Of a stretch of 39,091 nt of DNA, positions 25,196 to 34,056 are shown one piece after another (the stretch's first letter is position 1; every line of letters starts with the position of its first letter). The position numbers were made by a program, and so were the translations under genes. Source of the stretch: an uncultured Acetatifactor sp. (GTDB lineage Bacteria > Bacillota > Clostridia > Lachnospirales > Lachnospiraceae); NCBI GenBank assembly GCA_910589035.1, contig CAJUSI010000092.1, positions 1-39,091 of the forward strand, in the 5' to 3' direction. Under the pieces are notes generated by a model, which saw only the letters and a list, made by a program, of their open reading frames with translations, was not told where the DNA came from and ran no database searches.

Positions 25196-26362
25196 ATGTT
25201 TGGAATTACAAAGAAAAGCTTATGGGCCATTGGTCTGGCATTACTGCTTTCCCTTTATCCGGTACAGCCGGCGAAAGCGGATATGGCCATTTCCTCTCCA
25301 TCGGTGATTCTGATAGAAAGCTCTACGGGGCAGGTGATCTACGAACTGAATTCAGGGGAGAGGAGGAGTCCGGCCAGCATTACGAAGATTATGACCCTTC
25401 TTCTCACCTTCGAGGCGCTTGACTCCGGAAAGATCAGCCTGACGGATCAGGTGACCACCAGCGAGTACGCCAGTTCCATGGGCGGTTCTCAGGTGTTTCT
25501 GGCGGCTGGTGAGGTTCAGACGCTGGAGACCATGATTAAATGCATTGCCGTCTCCTCGGGCAATGATGCCAGCGTGGCGGTGGCGGAATACATAGCGGGC
25601 AGCGAGGCGGCCTTTGTGGAGCTGATGAATGAGCGGGCGCAGGAGCTTGGTATGGCGGACACGCATTTTGAGGATTGCTGCGGGCTGACCGATTCCGACA
25701 ATCACTATACCTCCGCCAGGGATGTGGCGGTCATGTCCCGGGAGCTGACCACCAAGCATCCGGATATTTTCAATTATACCACCATCTGGATGGAGGATAT
25801 CACCCATGAGACCCCACAGGGTACCTCTAATTTTACCCTGAACAGCACCAATAAGCTTCTCAAGCAATACCAATGGACCACGGGGCTGAAGACGGGATCA
25901 ACAGACAAGGCAAAGTATTGCTTTTCTGCAACCGCATCCAAGGACGGAATCGATCTGATTGCGGTGGTCATGGGGGCGCCCGATTATAAAACACGCTTTG
26001 GAGATGCCCAGACGCTGCTTGCCTATGGATTTGCGGTGTGTGACATCTATATAGACGGGAACAGCGATATTCTGGCGCCCCTGGCTGTGGAAGGCGGCGT
26101 GGCGGAAGAGGCGGGTATCGCCTATCAGGGAGAGTTCCGTTATCTGGATACTGCCGGAAGCGATCTGTCCGCGGTGGAGAAGGTGCTGGAACTTCCGGAG
26201 AAGGTGGAGGCGCCCGTTGAGAAGGGCGGAGAAGCGGGAAGAGCCAGGTATCTTCTAAACGGCGCGGAAATCGGCAGTGTGCCGATTCTTTTCACGGAGG
26301 ATGTGGAGAGGGCGGGATATATAGACTATCTTAAGAAGGTTTTTGGCATTTTTCTTCTATAG
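25196..26362 (+). CDS. D-alanyl-D-alanine carboxypeptidase (PBP5/DacF-like)
   Basis: A penicillin-binding protein of about 388 residues that trims the terminal D-Ala from peptidoglycan stem peptides outside the membrane. A signal peptide (MFGITKKSLW, hydrophobic core, cleavage after PAKA near residue 28) begins the protein. The S11 peptidase motifs are present: SITK with nucleophile Ser61 and Lys64, SGN at 121-123, and KTG at 232-234. A beta-rich C-terminal region follows, and the protein ends in an amphipathic stretch (YIDYLKKVFGIFLL) that may anchor it to the membrane. An in-frame ATG at 25178 with a slightly better AAGGTAAGGA upstream is an alternative start that adds six residues. It lies just after the rpsU terminator. 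Confidence 0.92.
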   Translation: MFGITKKSLWAIGLALLLSLYPVQPAKADMAISSPSVILIESSTGQVIYELNSGERRSPASITKIMTLLLTFEALDSGKISLTDQVTTSEYASSMGGSQVFLAAGEVQTLETMIKCIAVSSGNDASVAVAEYIAGSEAAFVELMNERAQELGMADTHFEDCCGLTDSDNHYTSARDVAVMSRELTTKHPDIFNYTTIWMEDITHETPQGTSNFTLNSTNKLLKQYQWTTGLKTGSTDKAKYCFSATASKDGIDLIAVVMGAPDYKTRFGDAQTLLAYGFAVCDIYIDGNSDILAPLAVEGGVAEEAGIAYQGEFRYLDTAGSDLSAVEKVLELPEKVEAPVEKGGEAGRARYLLNGAEIGSVPILFTEDVERAGYIDYLKKVFGIFLL

Positions 26363-26480
26363 ATAAATCAATGGAAAAATAGCATACCTAACAGAAAGCG
26401 TTGCAGATTAAATATATGATACAAGTTAATTATAGAGTAAATGTTAAATTTACAGTAATTATTTCGGGATTTCATACTTT
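26363..26480. other. A/T-rich intergenic segment
   Basis: First part of the 340-base gap between the carboxypeptidase and phosphoesterase genes. It is markedly richer in A and T than its neighbours. No stem-loop terminator and no supported reading frame were seen here. The promoter at 26481 and the small frame at 26528 fill the rest. Confidence 0.4.
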
Positions 26481-26509
26481 TTGATCTAAACTGTTGTCTG
26501 CTTTATAAA
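26481..26509 (+). promoter_or_regulatory. Promoter before small ORF and phosphoesterase
   Basis: TTGATC (26481-26486), 17 bases, then TATAAA (26504-26509). It could drive the 47-codon frame and the metallophosphoesterase gene downstream. Confidence 0.5.
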
Positions 26510-26527
26510 ATACAGGAAAAGATTATA

Positions 26528-26671
26528 ATGACGCGTATTATGGAATTAAGAAATGATGAAGGATTTTCCGGTACGAATTTGGGAACAGGTAATGAAATGA
26601 GAAATGAGACTTCCATGACGGATTTACTTATGGGAAGAGAGAAGCAGCTTCAATTTAAATATTTTCGATAA
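26528..26671 (+). CDS. Possible 47-residue small protein
   Basis: A short frame beginning MTRIMELRNDEGF and ending LLMGREKQLQFKYFR. An AGGAAAAG sequence lies about eight bases before the ATG, but the predicted transcription start is so close that this site may be partly outside the message. The product is hydrophilic, with no membrane segment, and I do not recognise it. It could equally be leader RNA of the phosphoesterase gene 34 bases downstream. Treat as tentative. Confidence 0.25.
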   Translation: MTRIMELRNDEGFSGTNLGTGNEMRNETSMTDLLMGREKQLQFKYFR

Positions 26672-26704
26672 AATATTGAGAAGATCGAATGAGAGGAAGC
26701 GGAT

Positions 26705-27556
26705 ATGGCGGATATTCTATTTGCCGGGGCAGGGATTGCGGTGCTGGTGCTGCTTTGGGTGATGCTTTACGACAGCAATCGTTTTGTGATAAGAAAATAT
26801 GCTGTGGAGGATGAGAGGATCAGGAAGCAGTGCCGGGCCGTGGTTCTGAGCGATTTGCATAACAAGCGTTATGGCAGGGAAAATGAGAGACTCCTGGAGG
26901 CTATCCGGGAGCAGAAGCCGGATTTTGTCCTTATAGCGGGGGATATGATAACCGCCGCCCCGGGGGCCTCCATGGAACCTGCCCTGAAGCTTCTGGGAGA
27001 GCTTGCGAAGGAATATCCGGTTTACTATGCCAACGGCAATCATGAGCACAGGATGAAGCTCTATCCGAAGGCATACGGGGATATGGCTGAGAGATATTGT
27101 TCCGCTCTGAAGGAAATAGGGATCGAACCCATGGTAAACGCGCATACCCTCCTGCCGGAATACGGAATCGCAGTGTACGGCGCCCAGATTCATGAGAAAT
27201 ATTATAAAAGATTTACCCCTGCCGATATGGAGCAGAACTATCTGGGCCGGACACTGGGACAGGCCCCGGCGGAAGTCTACACGGTTCTGCTGGCGCATAA
27301 TCCTGACTATTTTCCTCAATATGCCGCATGGGGAGCGGATCTTGTGCTTTCAGGGCATATACACGGCGGCGTCGCCCGGGTGCCCTTCTGGGGCAAGGGA
27401 GTGATTGCACCCACCTGGAGGCTGTTTCCCGAATACGATGGGGGCATTTTCCGGGAGGGGAAGGCCGTCATGGTGCTGAGCCGGGGGCTGGGGATGCATA
27501 CGATACCCCTGCGGGTCTTTAATCCGGCGGAGCTGTGGGTAGTGGAGTTTTCGTAA
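26705..27556 (+). CDS. Membrane-anchored metallophosphoesterase (YkuE-like)
   Basis: A 283-residue calcineurin-like phosphoesterase. An N-terminal hydrophobic helix (about residues 5-22) anchors it to the membrane. The metal-binding motifs are in order: SDLH with Asp50 and His52, AGDM with Asp80, NGNHEH with Asn112 and His113, LLAHNPDYF, and SGHIHGG. Proteins of this layout hydrolyse phosphodiesters or phosphomonoesters; some act on UDP-diacylglucosamine-like or other envelope substrates. The substrate here is unknown. GAGAGGAAG precedes ATG 26705. The next gene is convergent and no clear terminator separates them. Confidence 0.9.
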   Translation: MADILFAGAGIAVLVLLWVMLYDSNRFVIRKYAVEDERIRKQCRAVVLSDLHNKRYGRENERLLEAIREQKPDFVLIAGDMITAAPGASMEPALKLLGELAKEYPVYYANGNHEHRMKLYPKAYGDMAERYCSALKEIGIEPMVNAHTLLPEYGIAVYGAQIHEKYYKRFTPADMEQNYLGRTLGQAPAEVYTVLLAHNPDYFPQYAAWGADLVLSGHIHGGVARVPFWGKGVIAPTWRLFPEYDGGIFREGKAVMVLSRGLGMHTIPLRVFNPAELWVVEFS

Positions 27557-27701
27557 ACGGAGTGCTTCCTGTCTGGGACAGCTCCCTCTCTTGCCTTATT
27601 CCCCCTGAGCAATGAGCCAGGCCTACGGAGTTGAATTTAATTGCGCTTTACCAACTTTAAAAATCATGTGAGTAAGAGAAATCTGCACTATCGTGAAGCG
27701 C

Positions 27702-29372
27702 TTAAGTGGGGCAGATATCGGTAGCTTTATTTAAAAGCTGCCGTCTGGTTTTCCTGTACAGGGAAATATCTTTTTCATAATCATCATACCGGCGGAACAC
27801 CTGTTTCACCAGATCTGCCGTTCCGGCGGGATCTTTTGCATTAACCCGCTGCAGAAGCACCAGATCCTCCAGACCGATTCGGTGGGCTTCCAGACGGGTG
27901 CTGGAATATGCCTCATGGAATCCGGGAAACATAACGGCCGGATCGCCGGCGGGAAGACATGAGCTGCGGCTTGTATCATAGTCGGCAATGTCCGGCAGAG
28001 GAGAACTGAGCCGATAGAAATCAAGTCGGTTCATGGACATGCCTCCCCAATGGAGAAAGCCCTCTATATTGCGGTACAAAGCGGGAGCCCAGCCCAGCCA
28101 GACCTGCCTGAGCCGCTCCTGGTCCAGAAATCTGTTGCAGTAATTTCCGGCGGGATCCAGACAAGTGTAGACGAAGATATGATCGCCTTCTTCATGCCGT
28201 CGATCAAAAAAGTCCCGGTACTTCTCATATTTATTGATGGTGGGACACCAATAGTCCACCGTCCCGGCAATGGATTCCCGGGCAATTGTAGCATCTATCA
28301 CCGGAATCTCGGGCATGGCATTTTTGACAGCCCGGATTCCGGCAGCATATGCGTCCGCCAGGCAGTCGAGAGGCTCGTCCATAAAGCTCTGTATCCACCG
28401 CCCTGTAAGCTTTTTCTTTTTCAGATAGACATAGAGCTGTCCGCACATATTTTCGAGGTCCTGTTCTCCGCTGCCGGGAACGGGGCCGTGGGTCAGGAAA
28501 AGCTCAGCTTCCACGGCTTCCCATTCATTATTCCTGCGGCCTGCCAGATGGCCGCCTTCAATCCAGTGAATTCCGACTTTGTCCAGTATTGCCACCAGCC
28601 GGTCCAGTTTTTCCTCGTTCAGCACGGGGCCGCTTGGCTGAAGGTCAAAATAGAGATCCGCAGGGAGCAGTGCCATGTTCTGTCTTCCGTATCTTCCCAG
28701 TCTCAGATATTTCTCAAACATGTGATACCATCCTTCACTGAACAGGGGAACATTGTGGTAAGACGCAATGGCATGGCAGTCAAACCAGTTGACATACTTG
28801 TGGTCGTCCGGTCCGGCTTCAGGGACGCTGACAGGATAGACCTCTGTCTCAAATGTGAGCCGGCGGGACACGCCGTCGTGGGAGACGGTAAATTCCCACC
28901 TTTTCAGTTCCTGCCGCTTTCCCTCTACCCTGCAGCGAAATGCCAGGGCCATTACTGCACCCTGGGCGGGGACTACGCAGCCGCAGGGGCGCAGTACATC
29001 ATATACCATGAACGGAGCCCGTCTGATGACATGTTCGTTTACATCCTGACTCATCCACTCTGTTCGGGAAACGGCGCCCGTGTTTACCTCCACGGGCAGG
29101 GGCAGAAGTTCAAAAAGCTTCCAGCGGTGATCCGGAACGCAGCGTTCTGTCTGCGTTCCGTCGGCTTTTTCCGTTTTCGTCATACGCAGAGGAGAAGTCA
29201 CTTCGAAAGTAACAAATTTTCCCGGTGTCAGGCCGGAAAGCATGATATGTACGCCTGCATAAGTTTCAGACGGAAGGTCAACCTTATACAGACTGGTGCC
29301 TTTCCGGGGAGAGGTGTCCGGGTAAAGGGGTTCCAGCTCGTCAAATAGAGCGGCTTCAAACAGATTCATCAT
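27702..29372 (-). CDS. DUF4091 (GH123-like) protein, second copy
   Basis: A 556-residue paralogue of the protein at 14558. It shares the N-terminal pattern (LFDELEPLYPD against LEKVFPDREP), the FDCHAIASYHNV strand, and the C-terminal GFLHWGGMSMNRLDFY. The motif FMDEPLD gives the adjacent Asp332-Glu333 pair expected for GH123-type catalysis. No signal peptide is visible. The start ATG at 29372 (or 29369) lies behind AGGAAAGGATGG; the frame is open further to 29420 without a ribosome binding site. It is transcribed from its own promoter at 29435-29463, divergent from the MarR-MATE operon. Family confident, substrate inferred. Confidence 0.85.
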   Translation of the reverse strand: MMNLFEAALFDELEPLYPDTSPRKGTSLYKVDLPSETYAGVHIMLSGLTPGKFVTFEVTSPLRMTKTEKADGTQTERCVPDHRWKLFELLPLPVEVNTGAVSRTEWMSQDVNEHVIRRAPFMVYDVLRPCGCVVPAQGAVMALAFRCRVEGKRQELKRWEFTVSHDGVSRRLTFETEVYPVSVPEAGPDDHKYVNWFDCHAIASYHNVPLFSEGWYHMFEKYLRLGRYGRQNMALLPADLYFDLQPSGPVLNEEKLDRLVAILDKVGIHWIEGGHLAGRRNNEWEAVEAELFLTHGPVPGSGEQDLENMCGQLYVYLKKKKLTGRWIQSFMDEPLDCLADAYAAGIRAVKNAMPEIPVIDATIARESIAGTVDYWCPTINKYEKYRDFFDRRHEEGDHIFVYTCLDPAGNYCNRFLDQERLRQVWLGWAPALYRNIEGFLHWGGMSMNRLDFYRLSSPLPDIADYDTSRSSCLPAGDPAVMFPGFHEAYSSTRLEAHRIGLEDLVLLQRVNAKDPAGTADLVKQVFRRYDDYEKDISLYRKTRRQLLNKATDICPT

Positions 29373-29434
29373 ATAATCCCATCCTTTCCTGAGGGCCGAT
29401 TGCCGTAATGTACCAGGCAAGTGATTCTGCTGTC

Positions 29435-29463
29435 AATATACCCTACTTTTTTGTGTATTGCAA
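29435..29463 (-). promoter_or_regulatory. Promoter of the second DUF4091 gene
   Basis: Read on the minus strand: TTGCAA (29463-29458), 17 bases, then TATATT (29440-29435). The leader to the start codon is about 55 bases. Confidence 0.6.
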
Positions 29464-29498
29464 GCTTTTTGTTGTCTTTACTCCGGGAAAATATTCGC

Positions 29499-29527
29499 TT
29501 GACTTTTGTATGATATCGTACTAAAAT
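29499..29527 (+). promoter_or_regulatory. MarR-MATE promoter with operator-like spacer
   Basis: TTGACT (29499-29504), 17 bases, then TAAAAT (29522-29527). The spacer contains GTATGATATCGTAC (29508-29521), a palindrome broken by one mismatched pair. GTATGAT recurs at 29546-29552. A second extended -10, TGGTATATT, lies at 29561-29569. Autoregulation by the MarR protein is plausible. Confidence 0.6.
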
Positions 29528-29739
29528 ATAAAAATGCGTGAGATAGTATGATTTCGGACATGGTATATTGCAGTAAATGCAATGCAGATGTGGACAGTTC
29601 AAACATGCTTTAGTGAACGTCATGGCCATTTTTTACTTTGCCCGAAAGCCATCACATCAATGAAAAGATTTTAAAGTCGTTTGCTATCATTATAGAAAAT
29701 GAGACGGCAAAGGGAATGAGACGGAAGGAATGGAATAGA

Positions 29740-30234
29740 ATGAATCATTATACGACAGACGAAATGAAACGGTTCAATCATCTGGTGAGTGAGACAGATG
29801 CGGCGTATCATGAGGCAGCCCTCAGGATGGGCATGTCCGACAGTGCCATGCAGATACTGTATATTCTCTGTGACAGCGGGGGAGACTGTCCCCTTGGGAA
29901 GATCTGCAATCTGTCTGGAACCAGCAAGCAGACCATCAATTCCTCACTTCGGAAGCTGGAAGAAGAGGAGATAGTCTATCTCGAAGGGATGGGAGGGAAA
30001 AGAAAGCGCGTATGCCTGACAGAGAAGGGAAGGGGGCTGGCGGAGCGCACGGTGGTGCAGCTGATAGAGATTGAGAATAATATCCTGGATTCCTGGTCGA
30101 AGGAGGAGCTGGAGAAATATCTGGAACTGACGGAGAGATATCTGCTGGCACTCAGAGAGAAGATAGGCGGGCTTGGAGGAGAGGCAGACAGCCGGAGTGG
30201 ACCGTCTGCGGCAGGCAGGGAGGTGTTGAAATGA
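29740..30234 (+). CDS. MarR family transcriptional regulator
   Basis: A 164-residue winged-helix regulator. The helix-turn-helix region reads PLGKICNLSGTSKQTINSSLRKLE, here split as PLGKICNLSGTSKQ and TINSSLRKLE, followed by the wing GMGGKRKRVCLTEKGR. N- and C-terminal helices provide the dimer interface. MarR proteins usually repress adjacent efflux genes until a small ligand binds. The start ATG 29740 follows GGAAGGAATGG; an ATG at 29716 lacks spacing for a ribosome binding site. The C-terminus carries a Gly/Ser/Ala-rich tail. The stop overlaps the start of the MATE exporter (ATGA), so the pair forms an operon. Confidence 0.9.
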   Translation: MNHYTTDEMKRFNHLVSETDAAYHEAALRMGMSDSAMQILYILCDSGGDCPLGKICNLSGTSKQTINSSLRKLEEEEIVYLEGMGGKRKRVCLTEKGRGLAERTVVQLIEIENNILDSWSKEELEKYLELTERYLLALREKIGGLGGEADSRSGPSAAGREVLK

Positions 30235-31559
30235 AGATTCAGTTATCAGACAGCTTTGATTACAGGAAATTATTACGCTTTACCTTTCCGTCCATCATTA
30301 TGATGGTATTTACATCCATATATGGGGTGGTGGACGGCTTCTTTGTATCGAATTTCGTGGGAAAGACGTCCTTTGCGGCAGTGAACTTTATTATGCCGTT
30401 TCTGATGATATTGGGGGCCATCGGATTTATGTTCGGCACTGGAGGAAGCGCGATTATCGCAATTACCATGGGTGCAGGGGACAGAGAGAGGGCGAACAGG
30501 CTGTTCTCGCTCTTTGTCTATGTGTCTGCCGTCTGCGGGATCATTATCGCGGTGCTGGGGATCCTGTTCATCCGGCCGGTGGCAGCCCTGCTTGGCGCAG
30601 AAGGGACCATGCTGGATGACTGCGTGTGCTATGGGCGCATTATTCTGACGGCGCTTCCGGCGTTCATCCTGCAGTATGAATTTCAGAGCTTTTTCATTAC
30701 CGCGGAGAAGCCCCAGCTGGGCCTGGGCGTTACGGTGGCAGCGGGGCTGACAAATATGGTGCTGGACGCATTGTTTGTGGGAGCGCTTCGCTGGGGACTG
30801 ACCGGTGCTGCTGCGGCCACGGCTTTGAGCCAGGCGGTGGGAGGCACGATCCCCCTGCTTTATTTTTGCAGGGATAATACCAGTCTGCTGCGCCTGACAA
30901 GGACGAAATTTGACGGCAGAGTCCTGGTCCGGGTCTGCGTCAACGGTTCCTCCGAGCTGATGTCCAATATCTCCATGTCCGTGGTGGGCATGCTCTACAA
31001 TATACAGCTGATGAAATATGCCGGGGAGGACGGAGTCGCGGCGTATGGTGTATTGATGTATGTAAATATGATATTCCTGGCGGCGTTCATCGGCTACTCA
31101 GTGGGAGTGGCTCCGGTGATCGGCTACCATTACGGTGCGGGAAACCATGGGGAGCTGAAGGGGCTGATGAGAAGGAGCCTGGTATTGACAGGCATATTCT
31201 CCCTGGGCATGCTTGTCCTGGCAGAGGGGCTGGCCCGTCCGCTGTCCATGATATTCGTGTCATATGACAGGGAGCTTCTGGATTTGACGCTGAGGGGATT
31301 TCTGATTTATTCCTTTTCCTTCCTCTTTGCAGGAATTGCCATCTTCGGCTCATCCTTCTTCACGGCTCTCGGAAACGGCCTGGTATCCGCGCTGATTTCC
31401 TTTCTGCGGACGCTGGTGTTCCAGATGGCTGCCGTGCTGATCCTGCCGCTGATGTTGGGGATTGACGGAATCTGGATATCCATTGTGGCGGCAGAGCTGA
31501 TGGCCGCGGCGGTGACGGTGCTGTTTCTGATTGGAATGAAGGGAAAATATCGTTATTGA
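30231..31559 (+). CDS. MATE family efflux transporter (MepA-like)
   Basis: A 442-residue polytopic membrane protein. The first helix TFPSIIMMVFTSIYGVVDGF and the segment GTGGSAIIAITMGAGDRERAN are typical of the MepA branch. The second half begins GSSELMSNISMSVVGMLYN. About twelve hydrophobic segments are visible. MepA-like pumps export cationic drugs and dyes and are commonly controlled by a MarR-type repressor, exactly the arrangement seen here with a four-base overlap. The last residues are basic and cytoplasmic. A short GGAAGG/CCTTCC stem follows at 31570-31586 but lacks a T-run, so termination is uncertain. Confidence 0.9.
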   Translation: MKIQLSDSFDYRKLLRFTFPSIIMMVFTSIYGVVDGFFVSNFVGKTSFAAVNFIMPFLMILGAIGFMFGTGGSAIIAITMGAGDRERANRLFSLFVYVSAVCGIIIAVLGILFIRPVAALLGAEGTMLDDCVCYGRIILTALPAFILQYEFQSFFITAEKPQLGLGVTVAAGLTNMVLDALFVGALRWGLTGAAAATALSQAVGGTIPLLYFCRDNTSLLRLTRTKFDGRVLVRVCVNGSSELMSNISMSVVGMLYNIQLMKYAGEDGVAAYGVLMYVNMIFLAAFIGYSVGVAPVIGYHYGAGNHGELKGLMRRSLVLTGIFSLGMLVLAEGLARPLSMIFVSYDRELLDLTLRGFLIYSFSFLFAGIAIFGSSFFTALGNGLVSALISFLRTLVFQMAAVLILPLMLGIDGIWISIVAAELMAAAVTVLFLIGMKGKYRY

Positions 31560-31617
31560 TAACAAAAAAGGAAGGATGCCCCTTCCACTGTGTATATTAT
31601 ACCAAAAATACGGACAA

Positions 31618-31634
31618 ATTACAAGTCTTGTAAT
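31618..31634. promoter_or_regulatory. Perfect palindrome over the HelD -35 box
   Basis: ATTACAAGTCTTGTAAT is a perfect palindrome with 8-base arms and a single central base. Its right arm contains the whole -35 hexamer of the HelD gene promoter, the classic position for a dimeric repressor. The sequence style resembles MarR-family operators, but the binding protein is unknown. Confidence 0.65.
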
Positions 31635-31657
31635 AAGGTTCCCGGCCGGACTATAAT
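31628..31657 (+). promoter_or_regulatory. Promoter of the HelD-like gene
   Basis: TTGTAA (31628-31633), 18 bases, then TATAAT (31652-31657). The leader to the start codon is about 160 bases and holds no recognised element. Confidence 0.65.
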
Positions 31658-31823
31658 CGTAAGAAGCCGGGCGGACACATCCCCTCTGCGGGGCAGGGCT
31701 GCCCGGATTTCAGGCGCTTGAGGGCGGGAGCCTGCGCACATGGGAAAATTTCGGTTATGGTCTGTCCGGATAAGGAAGATGACTGAAGTAAAGTGTGCCG
31801 GGTAAGGAGTCTCAGAAGGGAGC

Positions 31824-34031
31824 ATGGCGGTGGAAAAAGGCGATTTTCAAAAGGAATTGGAATATTTTAATCAGACGGAGGAAATCATCCGGTGCAGACT
31901 GGGGAAGCTGTGTGAGGAGAATGCCCTGCTGAAGGATGAGGTCCTGCGCGGGAGAAAGGAAATGTGGGAAGATAACCGGCATCTGGTCCTGGATTTTGAC
32001 GATGTGGTCTTTCTAAGCGCCCAGAACGCCCAGGTGAAGTTCACGGAGGAACGGCTGGAATGGAATACATTGGAAATACAGAGATTGAGGAAAATGGAGA
32101 AAACTCCCTATTTCGGCAGAGTGGACTTTGAAGAAAGCGGGACGGGAGAAGAGGGCACCGTCTATATCGGAATTCACAGCCTGGTGCGGGAGGAATCCCA
32201 GGAAATCCTTGTGGCGGACTGGAGGGCGCCCGTTTCCTCCATGTTCTACCAGTTTGACCTTGGCCCGGCCTGGTATCAGGTTCACGACTATACCAATGAG
32301 GTCACGATTACGGGAAAGAGACAGTACAAAATAGAGGAGGGCCGTTTCCTCTCCGTGTACGACACTGATTCCTCCATGTACGACGATATTCTGGGGGAGG
32401 TCCTGTCGAAGCACTCGGAGCGCAGGCTTAAGGTCATCATCGGCAGCATCCAGAAGGAACAGAACCTGGCAATCCGCAGCGATACAAAGCGCTCCTGCCT
32501 GATATACGGTCTGGCGGGCAGCGGAAAGACCAGTATCGGTCTTCACCGTCTGGCTTATGTGCTTTATTGCAGCAGGGATACCATAAAGTCTGAAAATATC
32601 TTAATTCTGTCCAATAACAATATCTTCAGCTCTTATATATCAACCATACTTCCGGACCTGGGAGAGAAGCCTGCGCAGACAAAGGTATTTGCCGATCTCC
32701 TGGAAGCAGCCATGGAGAAGGGAACGGAGATCGAAGACTATTACAGCCAGCTGAAAGCCATGGAAGGCGGATTCTCCGGGGAGCGGGTCAAATGGATCCG
32801 GATTAAATATTCGCCGGAGCTGCTGCAATACTGTATCGATTATTTTGCCGGCTTTTCCTTCCAGATACCCGGAATCCGGTATAAAGGAGAGCTTCTGGTA
32901 TCTCCGGAGCAGATACGGAGCAGACTGAATGCCGGACGCTATCCGGATTTCCGGTCCCGGTATGAAAGGCTTATATTTCTGGTCAAAAGATCCATTGAGG
33001 ACTTTTTTGCTCTGCATAAGGAAGAAATATGCAAGGAGTTTCTGGAGACCCGGGAGGATGTATTTTCGGAAAAGGAGGCCAGGATCCTTTATAAAATTAC
33101 CGTGCAGGAGTATATACAGGCGGCCCGGGACGGAATCAGACGTCTGAACAGGCTGGATCCGGGAAAGCAGACGACGGAGGTATTCGCAGGGTATCTGCGC
33201 CGGACCGGGGAGGGAGACGAGGAGGCGGTGAGGCTGTCCCATTCCCTGGAACGGGGGAAGCTTTTGTATGAAGACGCGGTTTTTTACCTGCTGATTAAGG
33301 TATTGATGGGGGAGACGGATATATTTTCCAATATTTATCATACTGTCATCGACGAGTCTCAGGATTATAATCTGCTGCAGCTCTATATCATAAGGCGCTT
33401 ATTTCCCAGGAGCAGCTTTACCCTGCTGGGAGATATTTATCAAACCGTCAATTCCGTAACGACAATACAGAAATATGAGGATTACGAAAGGATTTTCGGA
33501 GCGGAGCTGATACAGATCAGGCTGAGGAAATGCTATCGCTCCTCCAGCGACATCAACGCCCTGGCCTTCCGGCTCATCGAAGAAAAGGGGCGTCCGCTGC
33601 AGGAAGAGTATTCCTGGTTTGAGCGGAGGGTGAAAAAGCCTCTGTATGTGGTATGTAAGGATCTGTTTTCCTGCCTTGTTCCCATTCTGGAGGGGCTGAA
33701 GAAGTACCGCTCCGCGGCGGTTATCGTGAACAGCGACGAGGAAGCGCTGGCTGCGAAGGCGTATCTGGAGAAGGAGATGGAGGTGCAGCTGATTATCTCG
33801 CCTGAGGACGAGATGAGGGGCAGGATTGTGGTCATTCCTCTGATTCTGGCAAAGGGACTGGAATTTGACGCCGTGATTCTCTTAGGCCTTATTTATGCCA
33901 ACATAGACAATCCCCATCTTCGGCGCAGGGTGTATCTGGGATGCACGAGGGCGCTCCATGAACTGTATTTTGCAGAGAAGGATGCGCTGCCGGATGCGCT
34001 GAGGGAATGTGCCCCTTATATGGAGGTTTGA
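31824..34031 (+). CDS. helD: HelD-like RNA polymerase recycling ATPase
   Basis: A 735-residue superfamily 1 ATPase. The N-terminal region (7-95) is a long charged coiled arm as in HelD, which inserts into RNA polymerase channels to strip it from DNA. Walker A is GLAGSGKTS (229-237), Walker B VIDESQD (508-514), followed by LLGDIYQ (536-540), CYRSS (570-574) and KGLEFDAV near 683. HelD proteins recycle stalled polymerase, and related HelR proteins give rifamycin tolerance. The length fits Firmicute HelD. At ATG 31824 the AAGGGAG site is only one base away, so an in-frame GTG at 31830 with ideal spacing may be the true start. A palindrome over the -35 box suggests regulation. An UvrD-type DNA helicase is less likely given the N-terminal arm. 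Confidence 0.85.
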   Translation: MAVEKGDFQKELEYFNQTEEIIRCRLGKLCEENALLKDEVLRGRKEMWEDNRHLVLDFDDVVFLSAQNAQVKFTEERLEWNTLEIQRLRKMEKTPYFGRVDFEESGTGEEGTVYIGIHSLVREESQEILVADWRAPVSSMFYQFDLGPAWYQVHDYTNEVTITGKRQYKIEEGRFLSVYDTDSSMYDDILGEVLSKHSERRLKVIIGSIQKEQNLAIRSDTKRSCLIYGLAGSGKTSIGLHRLAYVLYCSRDTIKSENILILSNNNIFSSYISTILPDLGEKPAQTKVFADLLEAAMEKGTEIEDYYSQLKAMEGGFSGERVKWIRIKYSPELLQYCIDYFAGFSFQIPGIRYKGELLVSPEQIRSRLNAGRYPDFRSRYERLIFLVKRSIEDFFALHKEEICKEFLETREDVFSEKEARILYKITVQEYIQAARDGIRRLNRLDPGKQTTEVFAGYLRRTGEGDEEAVRLSHSLERGKLLYEDAVFYLLIKVLMGETDIFSNIYHTVIDESQDYNLLQLYIIRRLFPRSSFTLLGDIYQTVNSVTTIQKYEDYERIFGAELIQIRLRKCYRSSSDINALAFRLIEEKGRPLQEEYSWFERRVKKPLYVVCKDLFSCLVPILEGLKKYRSAAVIVNSDEEALAAKAYLEKEMEVQLIISPEDEMRGRIVVIPLILAKGLEFDAVILLGLIYANIDNPHLRRRVYLGCTRALHELYFAEKDALPDALRECAPYMEV

Positions 34032-34056
34032 CAGTTTATCTTCAATATGGTATAAA
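34028..34056 (+). promoter_or_regulatory. Near-consensus promoter at the end of helD
   Basis: TTGACA (34028-34033), exactly 17 bases, then TATAAA (34051-34056) with an extended TGG. It overlaps the helD stop codon and points at the small-gene region 34112-34435. The leader is about 145-215 bases. Confidence 0.7.

Noticed and set aside
28050..29348. Plus-strand open frame of about 430 codons
   Set aside because: It is antisense to the second DUF4091 gene, whose motifs, promoter and start are convincing.
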